Of a stretch of 64,000 nt of DNA, positions 27,844-36,418 are shown one piece after another; within the stretch, counting starts at the first letter, position 1; the number at the start of each line of letters is the position of its first letter. The notes under the pieces were generated by a model, which did not search any database, was not told the DNA's origin, and saw nothing but the letters and a program-made list of their open reading frames with translations. The position numbers and the translations under genes were made by a program. The stretch is from an uncultured Clostridia bacterium (lineage in GTDB: Bacteria; Bacillota; Clostridia; UBA1381), in assembly GCA_947631085.1 (NCBI GenBank), contig CANRJY010000001.1, positions 62,001 to 126,000 on the forward strand, given 5' to 3'.

Positions 27844-27969
27844 GCTTTGTAAAATCCGCGCATAAAATGTTATAAATCTTGAGTTTTTCTAATATAAATA
27901 AAAAATGCGCTATTGCGCCGAACGGGATTTGGTGGTATAATTATAAAAAACGGAAAAGGAGAGATTTTT

Positions 27970-28590
27970 ATGAAGGTTTTACTTATCAACGGAAGCCCGC
28001 GCAAGGAGGGCTGCACATATACCGCGCTTTGCGAGGTGGCAAAGACGCTCGAGGAAAACGGCGTTGAGACGGAGCTTTACTGGGTAGGCGCCAAGCCCGT
28101 AGCGGGCTGTATCGCGTGCGGAAAATGCGCCGAGACGGGTAAATGCGTATTCGATGACGACGGCGTCAACGAGCTTGTCGCGAGAATAGACGAATTTGAC
28201 GGATTTGTATTCGGTTCGCCCGTCTATTACGCAAGCCCGAGCGGTCAGATAGAGTCGTTCCTCGACAGATTTTTCTACGCGGGCAGCGGCTTTGACGGCA
28301 AGCTCGGCGCGGCTGTGGTAAGCTGCCGCAGAGGCGGCGCGTCGGCTTCGTTCGACGCTTTGAACAAATATTTCACAATGAATTCCATGCCTGTGGTTTC
28401 GTCGCAGTATTGGAATCAGGTACACGGCAACACTCCCGACGAGGTAAAAAGAGACGAGGAAGGTATGCAGACGATGCGTACTCTCGGAAGAAACATGGCG
28501 TGGCTTTTAAAATGTATTGAAAAGGGCCGCGAAAACGGAATTGATTTTCCTGAACGCGAACCTGTTGTCAGAACAAATTTTATAAAATGA
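27970..28590 (+). CDS. NADPH-dependent FMN reductase / iron-sulfur flavoprotein family
   Basis: 206 residues, flavodoxin-like fold. The FMN phosphate loop is at the start (MKVLLINGSPRKEGCTYTAL). A C-IAC-GKC-AETGKC cysteine cluster at about residues 48-60 resembles the compact 4Fe-4S site of Methanosarcina-type iron-sulfur flavoproteins. FGSPVYYASPSGQ is the second flavin loop. The ATG at 27970 follows AAAAGGAGAG. It is a monocistronic redox protein of unknown partner; such proteins are common in anaerobes. Confidence 0.87.
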   Translation: MKVLLINGSPRKEGCTYTALCEVAKTLEENGVETELYWVGAKPVAGCIACGKCAETGKCVFDDDGVNELVARIDEFDGFVFGSPVYYASPSGQIESFLDRFFYAGSGFDGKLGAAVVSCRRGGASASFDALNKYFTMNSMPVVSSQYWNQVHGNTPDEVKRDEEGMQTMRTLGRNMAWLLKCIEKGRENGIDFPEREPVVRTNFIK

Positions 28591-28592
28591 AT

Positions 28593-28618
28593 AAGGACGC
28601 CGTATGGCGTCCTTTTTA
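28593..28618. terminator. Bidirectional terminator between the FMN reductase and hpf
   Basis: AGGACGCC-GTAT-GGCGTCCT followed by TTTTTATT on plus; both genes end into it. Confidence 0.87.
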
Positions 28619-29158
28619 TTATTCAACCGATTCAATAATCGCGTATTTTCCGTCACGTCTTGCATATACGACGTTCATCTCGTCCGTTTCGACATTCTTG
28701 AATACGAAGAAGCTGTGTCCGAGCAGATTCATCTGCAAAATCGCTTCCTCCGCGCTCATCGGCTTTACCTGGAAACGCTTTCTCTTTACAATCTCAAACT
28801 CGCTGTCATCGTCTCCGCCGGTATAGTCCTGTCCGCTTATCAGCATACTGTCAAGAGTTGCCGAATGCTTGATTTTCTTTTCAAGGCGCGTTTTATTCCT
28901 TCTTATTTGACGCTCGATCACATCAACGATTTTATCCGTCGCCGCCAAAACATCCGTATCCGTCGCCTCGGCTCTGTATATCATGCCGCCCGCATAGATA
29001 GCCGCCTCGATATATTCATTATCCTTGATTGTTCCAATCACAACGCGCGCTTCAGACTCATCTTTGAAGAATTTATCAAGCTTTCCGAGCTTTTTTTCGA
29101 TATAGCTTCTGATTTTATCCGTTACCGTTATTTTCCTTCCAATTATTGTGAACTTCAT
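28619..29158 (-). CDS. hpf: Ribosome hibernation promoting factor, long form
   Basis: 179 residues. The N-terminal YfiA-like domain (KFTIIGRKITVTDKIRSYIE, 1-100) binds the 30S decoding region. A linker leads to the C-terminal dimerisation domain (VKRKRFQVKPMSAEEAILQM, about 120-179) that joins two ribosomes into 100S dimers in stationary phase. The length identifies the long HPF of Firmicutes. AGAGGAGG precedes the ATG. Monocistronic. Confidence 0.95.
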   Translation of the reverse strand: MKFTIIGRKITVTDKIRSYIEKKLGKLDKFFKDESEARVVIGTIKDNEYIEAAIYAGGMIYRAEATDTDVLAATDKIVDVIERQIRRNKTRLEKKIKHSATLDSMLISGQDYTGGDDDSEFEIVKRKRFQVKPMSAEEAILQMNLLGHSFFVFKNVETDEMNVVYARRDGKYAIIESVE

Positions 29159-29203
29159 AATCCGTCCCTCCTCTTATGGTTTTCATGGTTTCCCCTGTTA
29201 TAT

Positions 29204-29231
29204 AATATATACCACTATTTTTTAAATTCAA
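29204..29231 (-). promoter_or_regulatory. Possible promoter of hpf
   Basis: Minus strand TTGAAT (29226-29231), 16-base spacer, TATATT (29204-29209); other A/T-rich -10 choices overlap. Confidence 0.45.
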
Positions 29232-29297
29232 ACATTTTCTTTGTGGAGTTTCAACATTTTTTCGTCATAATTAATTTGTTTTTGGTAAAGTTTTTTC

Positions 29298-29326
29298 TTG
29301 CTAAAATGTGCATTATATAGTATAAT
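29298..29326 (+). promoter_or_regulatory. Promoter of the fused glycosyltransferase gene and fumarase alpha
   Basis: TTGCTA (29298-29303), 17-base spacer, TATAAT (29321-29326). Confidence 0.7.
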
Positions 29327-29359
29327 ATCTTATTATAATAAAAGATATGAGGTGTAATA

Positions 29360-32300
29360 ATGTTAGCAATTCTAATGATCACGGCGGCATTCGCGCTGCT
29401 TGGTTATTCCGTATGGAGATTTTATCTTGACGACGGATTGAAAAAAATGAAAAAAAGCGACACAAACGCGGTATATATAATCGTCATAATGGCTGCCGCA
29501 TTTATAGTACGCGCTGTTTGCGCTTTTAAATATCACGGTCACAGTACCGATATGAGCTGCTTTTCCGGTTGGTCCGGAATGCTGTTCAGCGACGGTATTC
29601 CGGCTTTTTATCACTCCGACGCATTCCACGACTATCCGCCCGGATATATGTATATTCTGTATCTGATAGGAGCGATCCGTCATTTTCTCAATCTTTCGGG
29701 CGGCGCTAACGATTTCGTTGTCAAGCTTCCCGCCATTATAGTTGATCTGCTTTCCGGATTTTTTGTGTACAAGCTCGCCGGAAAAAAATTCAACGTTAAA
29801 ATCTCAGCTCTTTTCGCGGCGCTGTACCTGTTCAATCCGGCGGTTATACTGAACAGTTCTCTTTGGGGGCAGGTCGATACGGTCTACACTTTTTTGATCG
29901 CCGTTATGATTTATATGATTTCCGAAAAGCAAATGATTAAATCATATTTTATATTCGCACTGTGTATATTCATAAAACCGCAGGCGTTTATTTTCACACC
30001 TCTTATTATATACGGTATTATCGAAAACGTGTTTCTTCCCAAATTCAACAAGGACGCGTTTGTTAAAAATCTTTTGTTCGGTCTTTGCGCTATCGCGATG
30101 ATATTCGTTTTGGCAATTCCGTTCGGTATAGGCAACGTTATACAGCAATACACAATTACTCTGTCACAGTACCCGCATCTGACCGTCAACGCGTTCAATA
30201 TATGGGGCGCTTTCGGGCAGAACTGGACTGATCTGAACCCGTTCACTACCGTTCTCGGATATATAATACTCGCGGCGATAGTTGCGTTTGTGACATATAT
30301 CTTCTTTAAAAGCAAGGACAAGTCTAAATACTATTTTGCCGGAGCGCTTCTCGCGTTTTCGACATTTATGCTGTCAACAAAAATGCATGACCGCTACGCA
30401 TTCCCTATGATGCTGCTCATGCTTCTCGCGTTGATTGAAACGCCGCGCGCACGCAATTACGCGCTTTATATAATGCTGACGCTCTCACAGTTTTTCAACA
30501 CGGCGTGGGTACTGTTCATATACGAGCAGGATATAAACCTGTATTTCAAGAGTCCGGTTATCGTCGCGGCGTCATTTGTCAACATCGCGCTGTACGCGTA
30601 TTTTATATACATCTCGCTCACGCAGTACGCGCAAAATAAAATCGCGGTTTACGCTGCGGCTTCTTCTAAAGTCAACAAACCAGGTAAGACACAGCTGACA
30701 AAGAAATCGTCCAATCAGGCGAAGGAAACCGCTTCTGTAGGATTTACGCCCGCAAAGAGCAAGGTTTTATCAAAGCTTACGCGCGCCGATATAATAGCGA
30801 TGGTCGTTATAACAGCCGTATATTCCTGTATAGCTCTCTATGACCTCGGCGATATGTACGCTCCGCAAACGCATGTGTCTCTTACGGACAACCCCGTCAC
30901 GGTCGATTTGGGCGCCGACAAAGAAATCTCTCAGCTAAAGTTTTACCTCGGCTCGGAGCGAATATACGATGGTCATCCGCTCGATCTTGAATTTAGAGAC
31001 AGCTCAAATAATGTCGTTCACAACGAGCATTACACTTCCGGCTCCGTATTCCGCTGGGAGGAGCATAAAGACATAAATACAACCGCAAGATATATTACTC
31101 TCTCGACAGAGGGTACGGACAGAATGGAAATTAACGAGCTGGCGCTTTTGGACGCTTCCGGAAATCTCATTTTGCCGGCGAACGCGTCCGATACGACCGT
31201 AGAGGCTATGTTTGATGAGCAGGAAATGGTTCCTGAACGTCAGACCTTCAGAAACAGCACTTATTTTGACGAGATTTATCACGGACGAACAGGCTACGAA
31301 TTTGTCCACAGCCTCCCTGTATATGAATGGACCCATCCGCCGCTCGGCAAGGTATTTATCGCGCTGGGTATTTTGATATTTGGTATGTGTCCGTTCGGCT
31401 GGCGAATCGTGGGAACCGTATTTGGTATGATAATGGTACCGATTATCTATATGTTCGCGAAACGTTTCTTTAACAAGACCTGGCTTGCGATAGTAACGTG
31501 TCTGCTGTTCACGTTCGACTTCATGCACTTCGCCCAAACACGAATTGCAACAATTGACGTGTACGTTACATTCTTTATAATGCTGATGTATTTGTTCATG
31601 TATAAATACACGACCATGAGCTTCTACGATACGCCATTAAAAAAGACGTTCGTTCCACTCGCCCTATCCGGCATTTCATTCGGATTGGCCTTTGCAAGCA
31701 AATGGACGGGACTTTACGCGGGAGCCGGACTGGCTATCATATTCTTCCTGACGCTCTACCGGCGCTACAGCGAATATCTGAAGGCTAAAAAACGTCCTAA
31801 GGAATACAAATATATTATCGATTCGTTCACTCCGAATATGCTTAAAACACTTGGCTGGTGCTGTATATTCTTCGTAGCGGTCCCGATAGTGATTTACTGC
31901 ATGTCATACATTCCGTATCTGCAGACGCCAAATTCCGAGGGCTTAAAAACGATTTTGCAAAATCAGGAATCGATGTATGTGTACCACAGCAAAACGGTTC
32001 TCGGTTCGACCCACAGCTTCTCGTCGCTTTGGTATGAATGGATCATAATGAAGCGCCCGATCTGGTACTACTCCGGCACGGTTTCCGACGGTATCAAGGA
32101 GGGCATAAGCTCATTCGGCAATCCGCTTGTATGGTGGCTCGGTATTCCCGCGTTTATCTACATGGTATATATCGCAATCAAGAAAAAGGATAAAAGAGCG
32201 CTGTTTCTCGTAATCGCGTATTTATCGCAGCTTGTGCCGTGGATACCGATTAAAAGACTCACATATATATACCACTACTTCCCCTGCGTTCCTTTTATCA

Positions 32301-32506
32301 CAATGATGATCGGCTATTCAATATATCTGATATACAAGGAAGCAAAGGAAAATAACAAAAAGAAGGTTATATACGGAGCGTTTGTCTATTCGGCGCTTGT
32401 TATAGTATTGTTTGCGATGTTCTACCCCGTTCTGTCGGGTCAGCCGTGTTCGGTTGATTATGTTAACCATTTCCTGAAGTGGTTCGACAGTTGGGTGCTT
32501 ATATAA
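29360..32506 (+). CDS. Giant GT-C glycosyltransferase: Gpi18-like half fused to PMT-like half
   Basis: 1048 residues. The N-terminal part (1 to about 430) is polytopic with the HDYPPGYMYILYLIG and NSSLWGQVDTVYTF motifs of Gpi18-like (COG5542) mannosyltransferases. A Lys/Ser linker (430-475) and a helix lead to a likely beta-sandwich (about 500-625). From about 635 a PMT-family (GT39) catalytic half starts with the acidic motif FDEIYHGRTGYEF and EWTHPPLGKVF, then multiple helices. PMT enzymes transfer a sugar from a polyprenyl phosphate to protein or glycan outside the membrane. The two halves suggest that two sugar transfers, or one ancestral tandem, reside in one chain. TGAGGTGTAATA precedes the ATG. 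The sugar and acceptor cannot be read from sequence. Confidence 0.8.
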   Translation: MLAILMITAAFALLGYSVWRFYLDDGLKKMKKSDTNAVYIIVIMAAAFIVRAVCAFKYHGHSTDMSCFSGWSGMLFSDGIPAFYHSDAFHDYPPGYMYILYLIGAIRHFLNLSGGANDFVVKLPAIIVDLLSGFFVYKLAGKKFNVKISALFAALYLFNPAVILNSSLWGQVDTVYTFLIAVMIYMISEKQMIKSYFIFALCIFIKPQAFIFTPLIIYGIIENVFLPKFNKDAFVKNLLFGLCAIAMIFVLAIPFGIGNVIQQYTITLSQYPHLTVNAFNIWGAFGQNWTDLNPFTTVLGYIILAAIVAFVTYIFFKSKDKSKYYFAGALLAFSTFMLSTKMHDRYAFPMMLLMLLALIETPRARNYALYIMLTLSQFFNTAWVLFIYEQDINLYFKSPVIVAASFVNIALYAYFIYISLTQYAQNKIAVYAAASSKVNKPGKTQLTKKSSNQAKETASVGFTPAKSKVLSKLTRADIIAMVVITAVYSCIALYDLGDMYAPQTHVSLTDNPVTVDLGADKEISQLKFYLGSERIYDGHPLDLEFRDSSNNVVHNEHYTSGSVFRWEEHKDINTTARYITLSTEGTDRMEINELALLDASGNLILPANASDTTVEAMFDEQEMVPERQTFRNSTYFDEIYHGRTGYEFVHSLPVYEWTHPPLGKVFIALGILIFGMCPFGWRIVGTVFGMIMVPIIYMFAKRFFNKTWLAIVTCLLFTFDFMHFAQTRIATIDVYVTFFIMLMYLFMYKYTTMSFYDTPLKKTFVPLALSGISFGLAFASKWTGLYAGAGLAIIFFLTLYRRYSEYLKAKKRPKEYKYIIDSFTPNMLKTLGWCCIFFVAVPIVIYCMSYIPYLQTPNSEGLKTILQNQESMYVYHSKTVLGSTHSFSSLWYEWIIMKRPIWYYSGTVSDGIKEGISSFGNPLVWWLGIPAFIYMVYIAIKKKDKRALFLVIAYLSQLVPWIPIKRLTYIYHYFPCVPFITMMIGYSIYLIYKEAKENNKKKVIYGAFVYSALVIVLFAMFYPVLSGQPCSVDYVNHFLKWFDSWVLI

Positions 32507-32516
32507 GAGGTACGCT

Positions 32517-33359
32517 ATGAGAATAATTAATTCGGATGAAATTGTAAAGGCCGTGCGCGATATGTGTATCCGCGCGAACTGTCATATTAACTGCGACATA
32601 AAATCCGCGCTTGAAAACGGAGTTAAAACAGAAAAATCGGATGTGTCGCGCGGAGTGCTTGAAAATCTCCTTAAAAACGCTGATATAGCCGATAAAAAAG
32701 AAGTGCCGATTTGCCAGGACACGGGTATGGCTGTGTTTTTCGCGGAAATCGGAAACGAGGTTTTAATTGAGGGCGACACGCTCAACGACGCGATAAACAA
32801 AGGCGTGTCGCGCGGATATATCGACGGATATCTGCGGAAATCGGTCGTTGGCGATCCCTTGGACAGAATCAACACCAAGGACAATACGCCGGCTGTGATT
32901 TACTGTAAATTTATAAAGGGCGATAAAATAAAACTCACATTCGCTCCTAAGGGCTTCGGCAGCGAAAACAAGAGCGCGCTTAAAATGCTAAACCCGTCCG
33001 ACGGGCTTGACGGAATCACGGATTTTGTCACGGAAACCGTTCGCAAAGCCGGCGCAAATCCTTGTCCGCCGATGGTTGTGGGCATCGGAATAGGCGGCAC
33101 GGCGGATATGGCGATGGTGCTCGCGAAAAAAGCGCTTACGCGCGACATAACCATTCCCAATTCCAAGCCGTTTTACGCCGATTTGGAAAAAAAGCTGCTG
33201 GAAAGAATAAATAAATTAGGCATAGGCCCACAGGGCATGGGCGGAACGACCACCGCGCTCGCGGTAAACATTGAAACCCATCCCACACACATAGCCGGAC
33301 TTCCGGTAGCTGTAAATATAAGCTGTCATGCGACAAGGCACGCATCTGTCATAATTTAA
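32517..33359 (+). CDS. Class I fumarate hydratase, alpha subunit
   Basis: 280 residues, the TtdA/FumA N-terminal type. It holds the 4Fe-4S cysteines ([46 protein letters not shown]), one in each conserved block. Catalyses fumarate to malate together with a beta subunit. The beta gene normally follows directly, but here a terminator and convergent M42 genes follow, so the partner must be elsewhere. It lies 10 bases after the glycosyltransferase gene and is presumably cotranscribed. Confidence 0.9.
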   Translation: MRIINSDEIVKAVRDMCIRANCHINCDIKSALENGVKTEKSDVSRGVLENLLKNADIADKKEVPICQDTGMAVFFAEIGNEVLIEGDTLNDAINKGVSRGYIDGYLRKSVVGDPLDRINTKDNTPAVIYCKFIKGDKIKLTFAPKGFGSENKSALKMLNPSDGLDGITDFVTETVRKAGANPCPPMVVGIGIGGTADMAMVLAKKALTRDITIPNSKPFYADLEKKLLERINKLGIGPQGMGGTTTALAVNIETHPTHIAGLPVAVNISCHATRHASVII

Positions 33360-33372
33360 GCTTATGCAAATC

Positions 33373-33396
33373 AAAACCGCTCTTTTGAGCGGTTTT
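33373..33396. terminator. Bidirectional terminator between fumarase alpha and the M42 cluster
   Basis: AAAACCGCTC-TTTT-GAGCGGTTTT with T runs on either strand. Confidence 0.88.
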
Positions 33397-33400
33397 CATT

Positions 33401-34387
33401 TTATTTCCAATTTTCCTTCGCAAGAGCCGTCACTAAATCTATACATGCTTTTATATCATCTGCCGAAGCGGTTTCCGACGGCGAATGTATATATCTTGTC
33501 GGCAGAGATATTCCGCCGGTTTTTACGCCCGCACCGCTAAGATGAATCGCTCCGGCGTCCGTGCCGCCGTCTGTCATTATTTCAAGCTGATAAGGTATAC
33601 CGTTTTCGCGCGCCGTTTCCGTTATCATCGAGCGTACATATGAATCGCACAAAACCGATCTGTCCATTACCTTTACGGCAGCGCCGCCGCCCATTTTTAC
33701 GTCCATGACCGGAGCGTTCGGCGTGTCACCCGTATCGGTCACGTCAACAGCCACCGCGTAATCCGGCTCTATCGAAAACGCGGCTGTTTTCGCTCCGCGC
33801 AATCCCACTTCCTCCTGAGATGTAAAAACAAAATATAAATCGTTTTCACTTTCTCCTACGCGCTTAAGGGCTTCCATGAGTATATAACAGCCCGCTCGGT
33901 TGTCAAGCGCCTTGGATATGACTATGCCGTTTCCCTCGTGATATTCTCCCCTAAACACAGCCATATCTCCTATTGTGATTCTTTTCTCCGCGTCGGCTTT
34001 ATCCTTTGCGCCGATATCGATATATAGCTTATCGATCGTCGGCTTTTTATCGAACGCTTCCTCCTCGCTTCCGATAACTCCGACCGTTTCGTTCAAAAAT
34101 TCTACGCGGCGGTGAGCCAATTCCTTTATACACAATCCTCCAACGGCGCCGAAACGTATAAATCCGTTATCGTCGATCGCTCTTGCGATAACTCCGATTT
34201 CGTCCATATGCGCCGCAAACATGATTTTTCTTCCCGCGCCCTTTTTGTGAGCTACGAGATTGCCGAGCGAATCTGTTTTTACGTCATCGCAGTAATTTTT
34301 TATCTCTTTTTCTATAAAATCTCTCACAAATTCCTCGTGTCCTGACGGGGCGTTTATCCCTGTCAGCGTTTTCAGCAATTTCATCAT
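33401..34387 (-). CDS. M42 family metallo-aminopeptidase, third of three
   Basis: 328 residues. M42 enzymes are cobalt or zinc aminopeptidases that build 12-subunit tetrahedra degrading peptides in the cytosol. All active-site motifs are intact: AHMDEIGV (His and Asp), ALDNRAG (bridging Asp), SQEEVGLRGAK (catalytic Glu plus metal Glu), AVDVTDTGD (metal Asp) and RYIHSPSE (metal His). It overlaps the second M42 gene by 4 bases and ends the operon. Substrate preference (Glu/Asp, Leu or Lys type) cannot be told. Confidence 0.92.
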   Translation of the reverse strand: MMKLLKTLTGINAPSGHEEFVRDFIEKEIKNYCDDVKTDSLGNLVAHKKGAGRKIMFAAHMDEIGVIARAIDDNGFIRFGAVGGLCIKELAHRRVEFLNETVGVIGSEEEAFDKKPTIDKLYIDIGAKDKADAEKRITIGDMAVFRGEYHEGNGIVISKALDNRAGCYILMEALKRVGESENDLYFVFTSQEEVGLRGAKTAAFSIEPDYAVAVDVTDTGDTPNAPVMDVKMGGGAAVKVMDRSVLCDSYVRSMITETARENGIPYQLEIMTDGGTDAGAIHLSGAGVKTGGISLPTRYIHSPSETASADDIKACIDLVTALAKENWK

Positions 34388-35403
34388 ATAAAATCCCCCG
34401 CTTTCTTCAAAATAAGGACTGTCAAATCTTTCAGCGCTTCAATATCGCCGCGTTGCGCCGCACATACGGGAGTATGAGAATATCTGCAGGCAACGGCAGC
34501 CGTTACGGCGCGCGTTCCGGATCCCGACATAATAACTCCGCCTCCGCAGCTTGTACCGACAGACGACTCATTTATCTGCACCTTAATATCCTCAGCTTTT
34601 GCCGCAGCCGCGATTTTATCCGTCACGGCTCTGTCAAAAATCGCCCTGCTGTCCATAAGCGACAGAACAGCGCCGTTTCCGAGGACAGCGCCGCGTTCGG
34701 TTTTTTCGACTCCGTATGTATCAGCCGCGCAGACCGAGCCTAAAACAACGGCAAAATCCGGTTTTACCGCGTATGCCGCGATCTGCGCTCCGCGCATTCC
34801 TATCTCCTGCTGAACCGTAAAGCAGGCGTAAACATCATCCTCGTAATCATACTTAAGCGCCTCCATAAGAGCGTAACACGCTATACGGCTGTCGAGCGCC
34901 TTTCCCTTAACGCAATCGCCGAGATTTCCGCATTCCGTATCAAAAGCGGCATAGTCGCCCAAGTGAATTTTTTTCAGAGCGTCCTTTTTCGACTTTGCTC
35001 CGATATCGATAAAAAGCTCGGACGGAGCCACCGTAGTTTCGCGTTCTTTCTTTTTCTGCAGGTGTATCGCTTTCATTCCGATTACGCCTCTGACCTTATC
35101 CCCGCCTATGCGCACGCGTTTTGACACGAGCACCCGCTCGTCTATCGCGCCGACAAGCTTGAATTTCAGATATCCCTCGTCCGTCACGCCGGAAATAATA
35201 AGTCCGGGTTCATCCATGTGGCACACAACCATAATACGCCTTTTTCCAATCCTTCCCCGCTTCAGCGCGGTAACGCCGCCCATTGTATCTACGGAAATTT
35301 CATCGGCATATCGGCTGATATATTCAATTATGTAATCCCGTACACATTTCTCGTTTCCGCTTACGCCGTCAAGCTCGGACAGTATTTTTACAGTTTCAGC
35401 CAT
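34384..35403 (-). CDS. M42 family protein lacking key active-site residues (probable pseudo-peptidase)
   Basis: 339 residues with the complete M42 fold. His62/Asp64 (CHMDEPGL), bridging Asp171 (ALDSRIA) and the C-terminal His (RYSHTPV) are kept. However, the catalytic Glu is Gln199 (TVQQEIGMRG against TSQEEVGLRG in the neighbour), and the metal Asp is Gly222 (AVVLGSVCAAD against AVAVDVTDTGD). The general base and one metal ligand are therefore missing, so normal peptidase activity is unlikely. The frame is intact and overlaps both neighbours (16 bases upstream, 4 downstream), arguing for a maintained structural or regulatory subunit. Confidence 0.88.
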   Translation of the reverse strand: MAETVKILSELDGVSGNEKCVRDYIIEYISRYADEISVDTMGGVTALKRGRIGKRRIMVVCHMDEPGLIISGVTDEGYLKFKLVGAIDERVLVSKRVRIGGDKVRGVIGMKAIHLQKKKERETTVAPSELFIDIGAKSKKDALKKIHLGDYAAFDTECGNLGDCVKGKALDSRIACYALMEALKYDYEDDVYACFTVQQEIGMRGAQIAAYAVKPDFAVVLGSVCAADTYGVEKTERGAVLGNGAVLSLMDSRAIFDRAVTDKIAAAAKAEDIKVQINESSVGTSCGGGVIMSGSGTRAVTAAVACRYSHTPVCAAQRGDIEALKDLTVLILKKAGDFI

Positions 35404-36416
35404 GATATATCCTCCCGTAAGTCTTCAATGAAGCAGGTTATCAGCTTCGCTACAGCCTCCGCGTCCGACAAAGCCAAAGTTTCAACGGACGTATGCATAT
35501 ACTTGAGCGGTATCGACAACAGCGCCGTAGGCACTCCCGCGCGCGATACCTGCATCACCCACGCGTCAGTACCGGTGTTGCCTCCGTCTATTTCGGGCTC
35601 GGCTTTTATTTTATTTTTTTCAGCCGTTTCAAACAATCTTTTCGCCATTTTGGGATGAATATTCGGTCCCATCGATATGGTCAGCCCCTCGCCGACTTTA
35701 AAGGCGTTCTCGGAATTGTCGGGCGTTATTCCGTGCGTCACGTCAACGGCTATCGCCATATCCGGCTCTATCCCGTAAATTGCCGTTTTCGCGCCTCGGC
35801 AGCCGACCTCCTCCTGCACAGCCGCCACGGCGTATACATCGGCATGTAAATCCGCGCTTTTAAGCTTTTTCATAGCTGTGATCAACGCGGCAACGCTTGC
35901 CCTATCGTCAAGCGACTTTCCGCTGAACTGCCTCGAGCCGAGCTCTCCCACGGACTGCGCCAGCGTTATACTGTCGCCGACGGCGGCGAGCGATTTTGCC
36001 GTTTTTCCGTCATAGCCTATGTCTATCGCCATATCCCTGATTTTTGCGGTTTTGCCTGCTTCGAGCATAGACGCGGGTTTTATCCCTATCACTCCGTTTA
36101 AGTCGCGCCTGCCGTGAACTATGACCTCCGTTGACGGCAAAGTCCTTTCGTCAACTCCGCCCACCGGCGCGAACGTAAGAAAACCGTCGTCGGTTACCGA
36201 TGTCACGATAAGTCCTATTTCGTCCATATGCGCCTCTATCATAATTTTCGGCGAGTTTGGCTTACCGCATTTTTTCACGGCAATAACATTCCCGAGCGCG
36301 TCCGTGCGGACCTCGTCGGCATATTTTTCAAACAATTCCGCTATTTTATCGCTTATTCTGTATTCAAAGCCTGATATGCCCCGCATATCGCTGAGCTGCT
36401 TTATAAGTTTTTTCAT
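35388..36416 (-). CDS. M42 family metallo-aminopeptidase, first of three
   Basis: 342 residues. Catalytic set intact: EAHMDEIGL, KSLDDRAS, AVQEEVGCRGAK, AVDVTHGITPD and KYMHTSVET. Its GITPD and VGEGLTISMGPNIH wording differs from the third copy, so the three genes are old paralogues. The start lies 2 bases after murD and the end overlaps the pseudo-subunit gene by 16 bases, implying tight co-expression. Confidence 0.92.
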   Translation of the reverse strand: MKKLIKQLSDMRGISGFEYRISDKIAELFEKYADEVRTDALGNVIAVKKCGKPNSPKIMIEAHMDEIGLIVTSVTDDGFLTFAPVGGVDERTLPSTEVIVHGRRDLNGVIGIKPASMLEAGKTAKIRDMAIDIGYDGKTAKSLAAVGDSITLAQSVGELGSRQFSGKSLDDRASVAALITAMKKLKSADLHADVYAVAAVQEEVGCRGAKTAIYGIEPDMAIAVDVTHGITPDNSENAFKVGEGLTISMGPNIHPKMAKRLFETAEKNKIKAEPEIDGGNTGTDAWVMQVSRAGVPTALLSIPLKYMHTSVETLALSDAEAVAKLITCFIEDLREDISWLKL

Positions 36417-36418
36417 AG

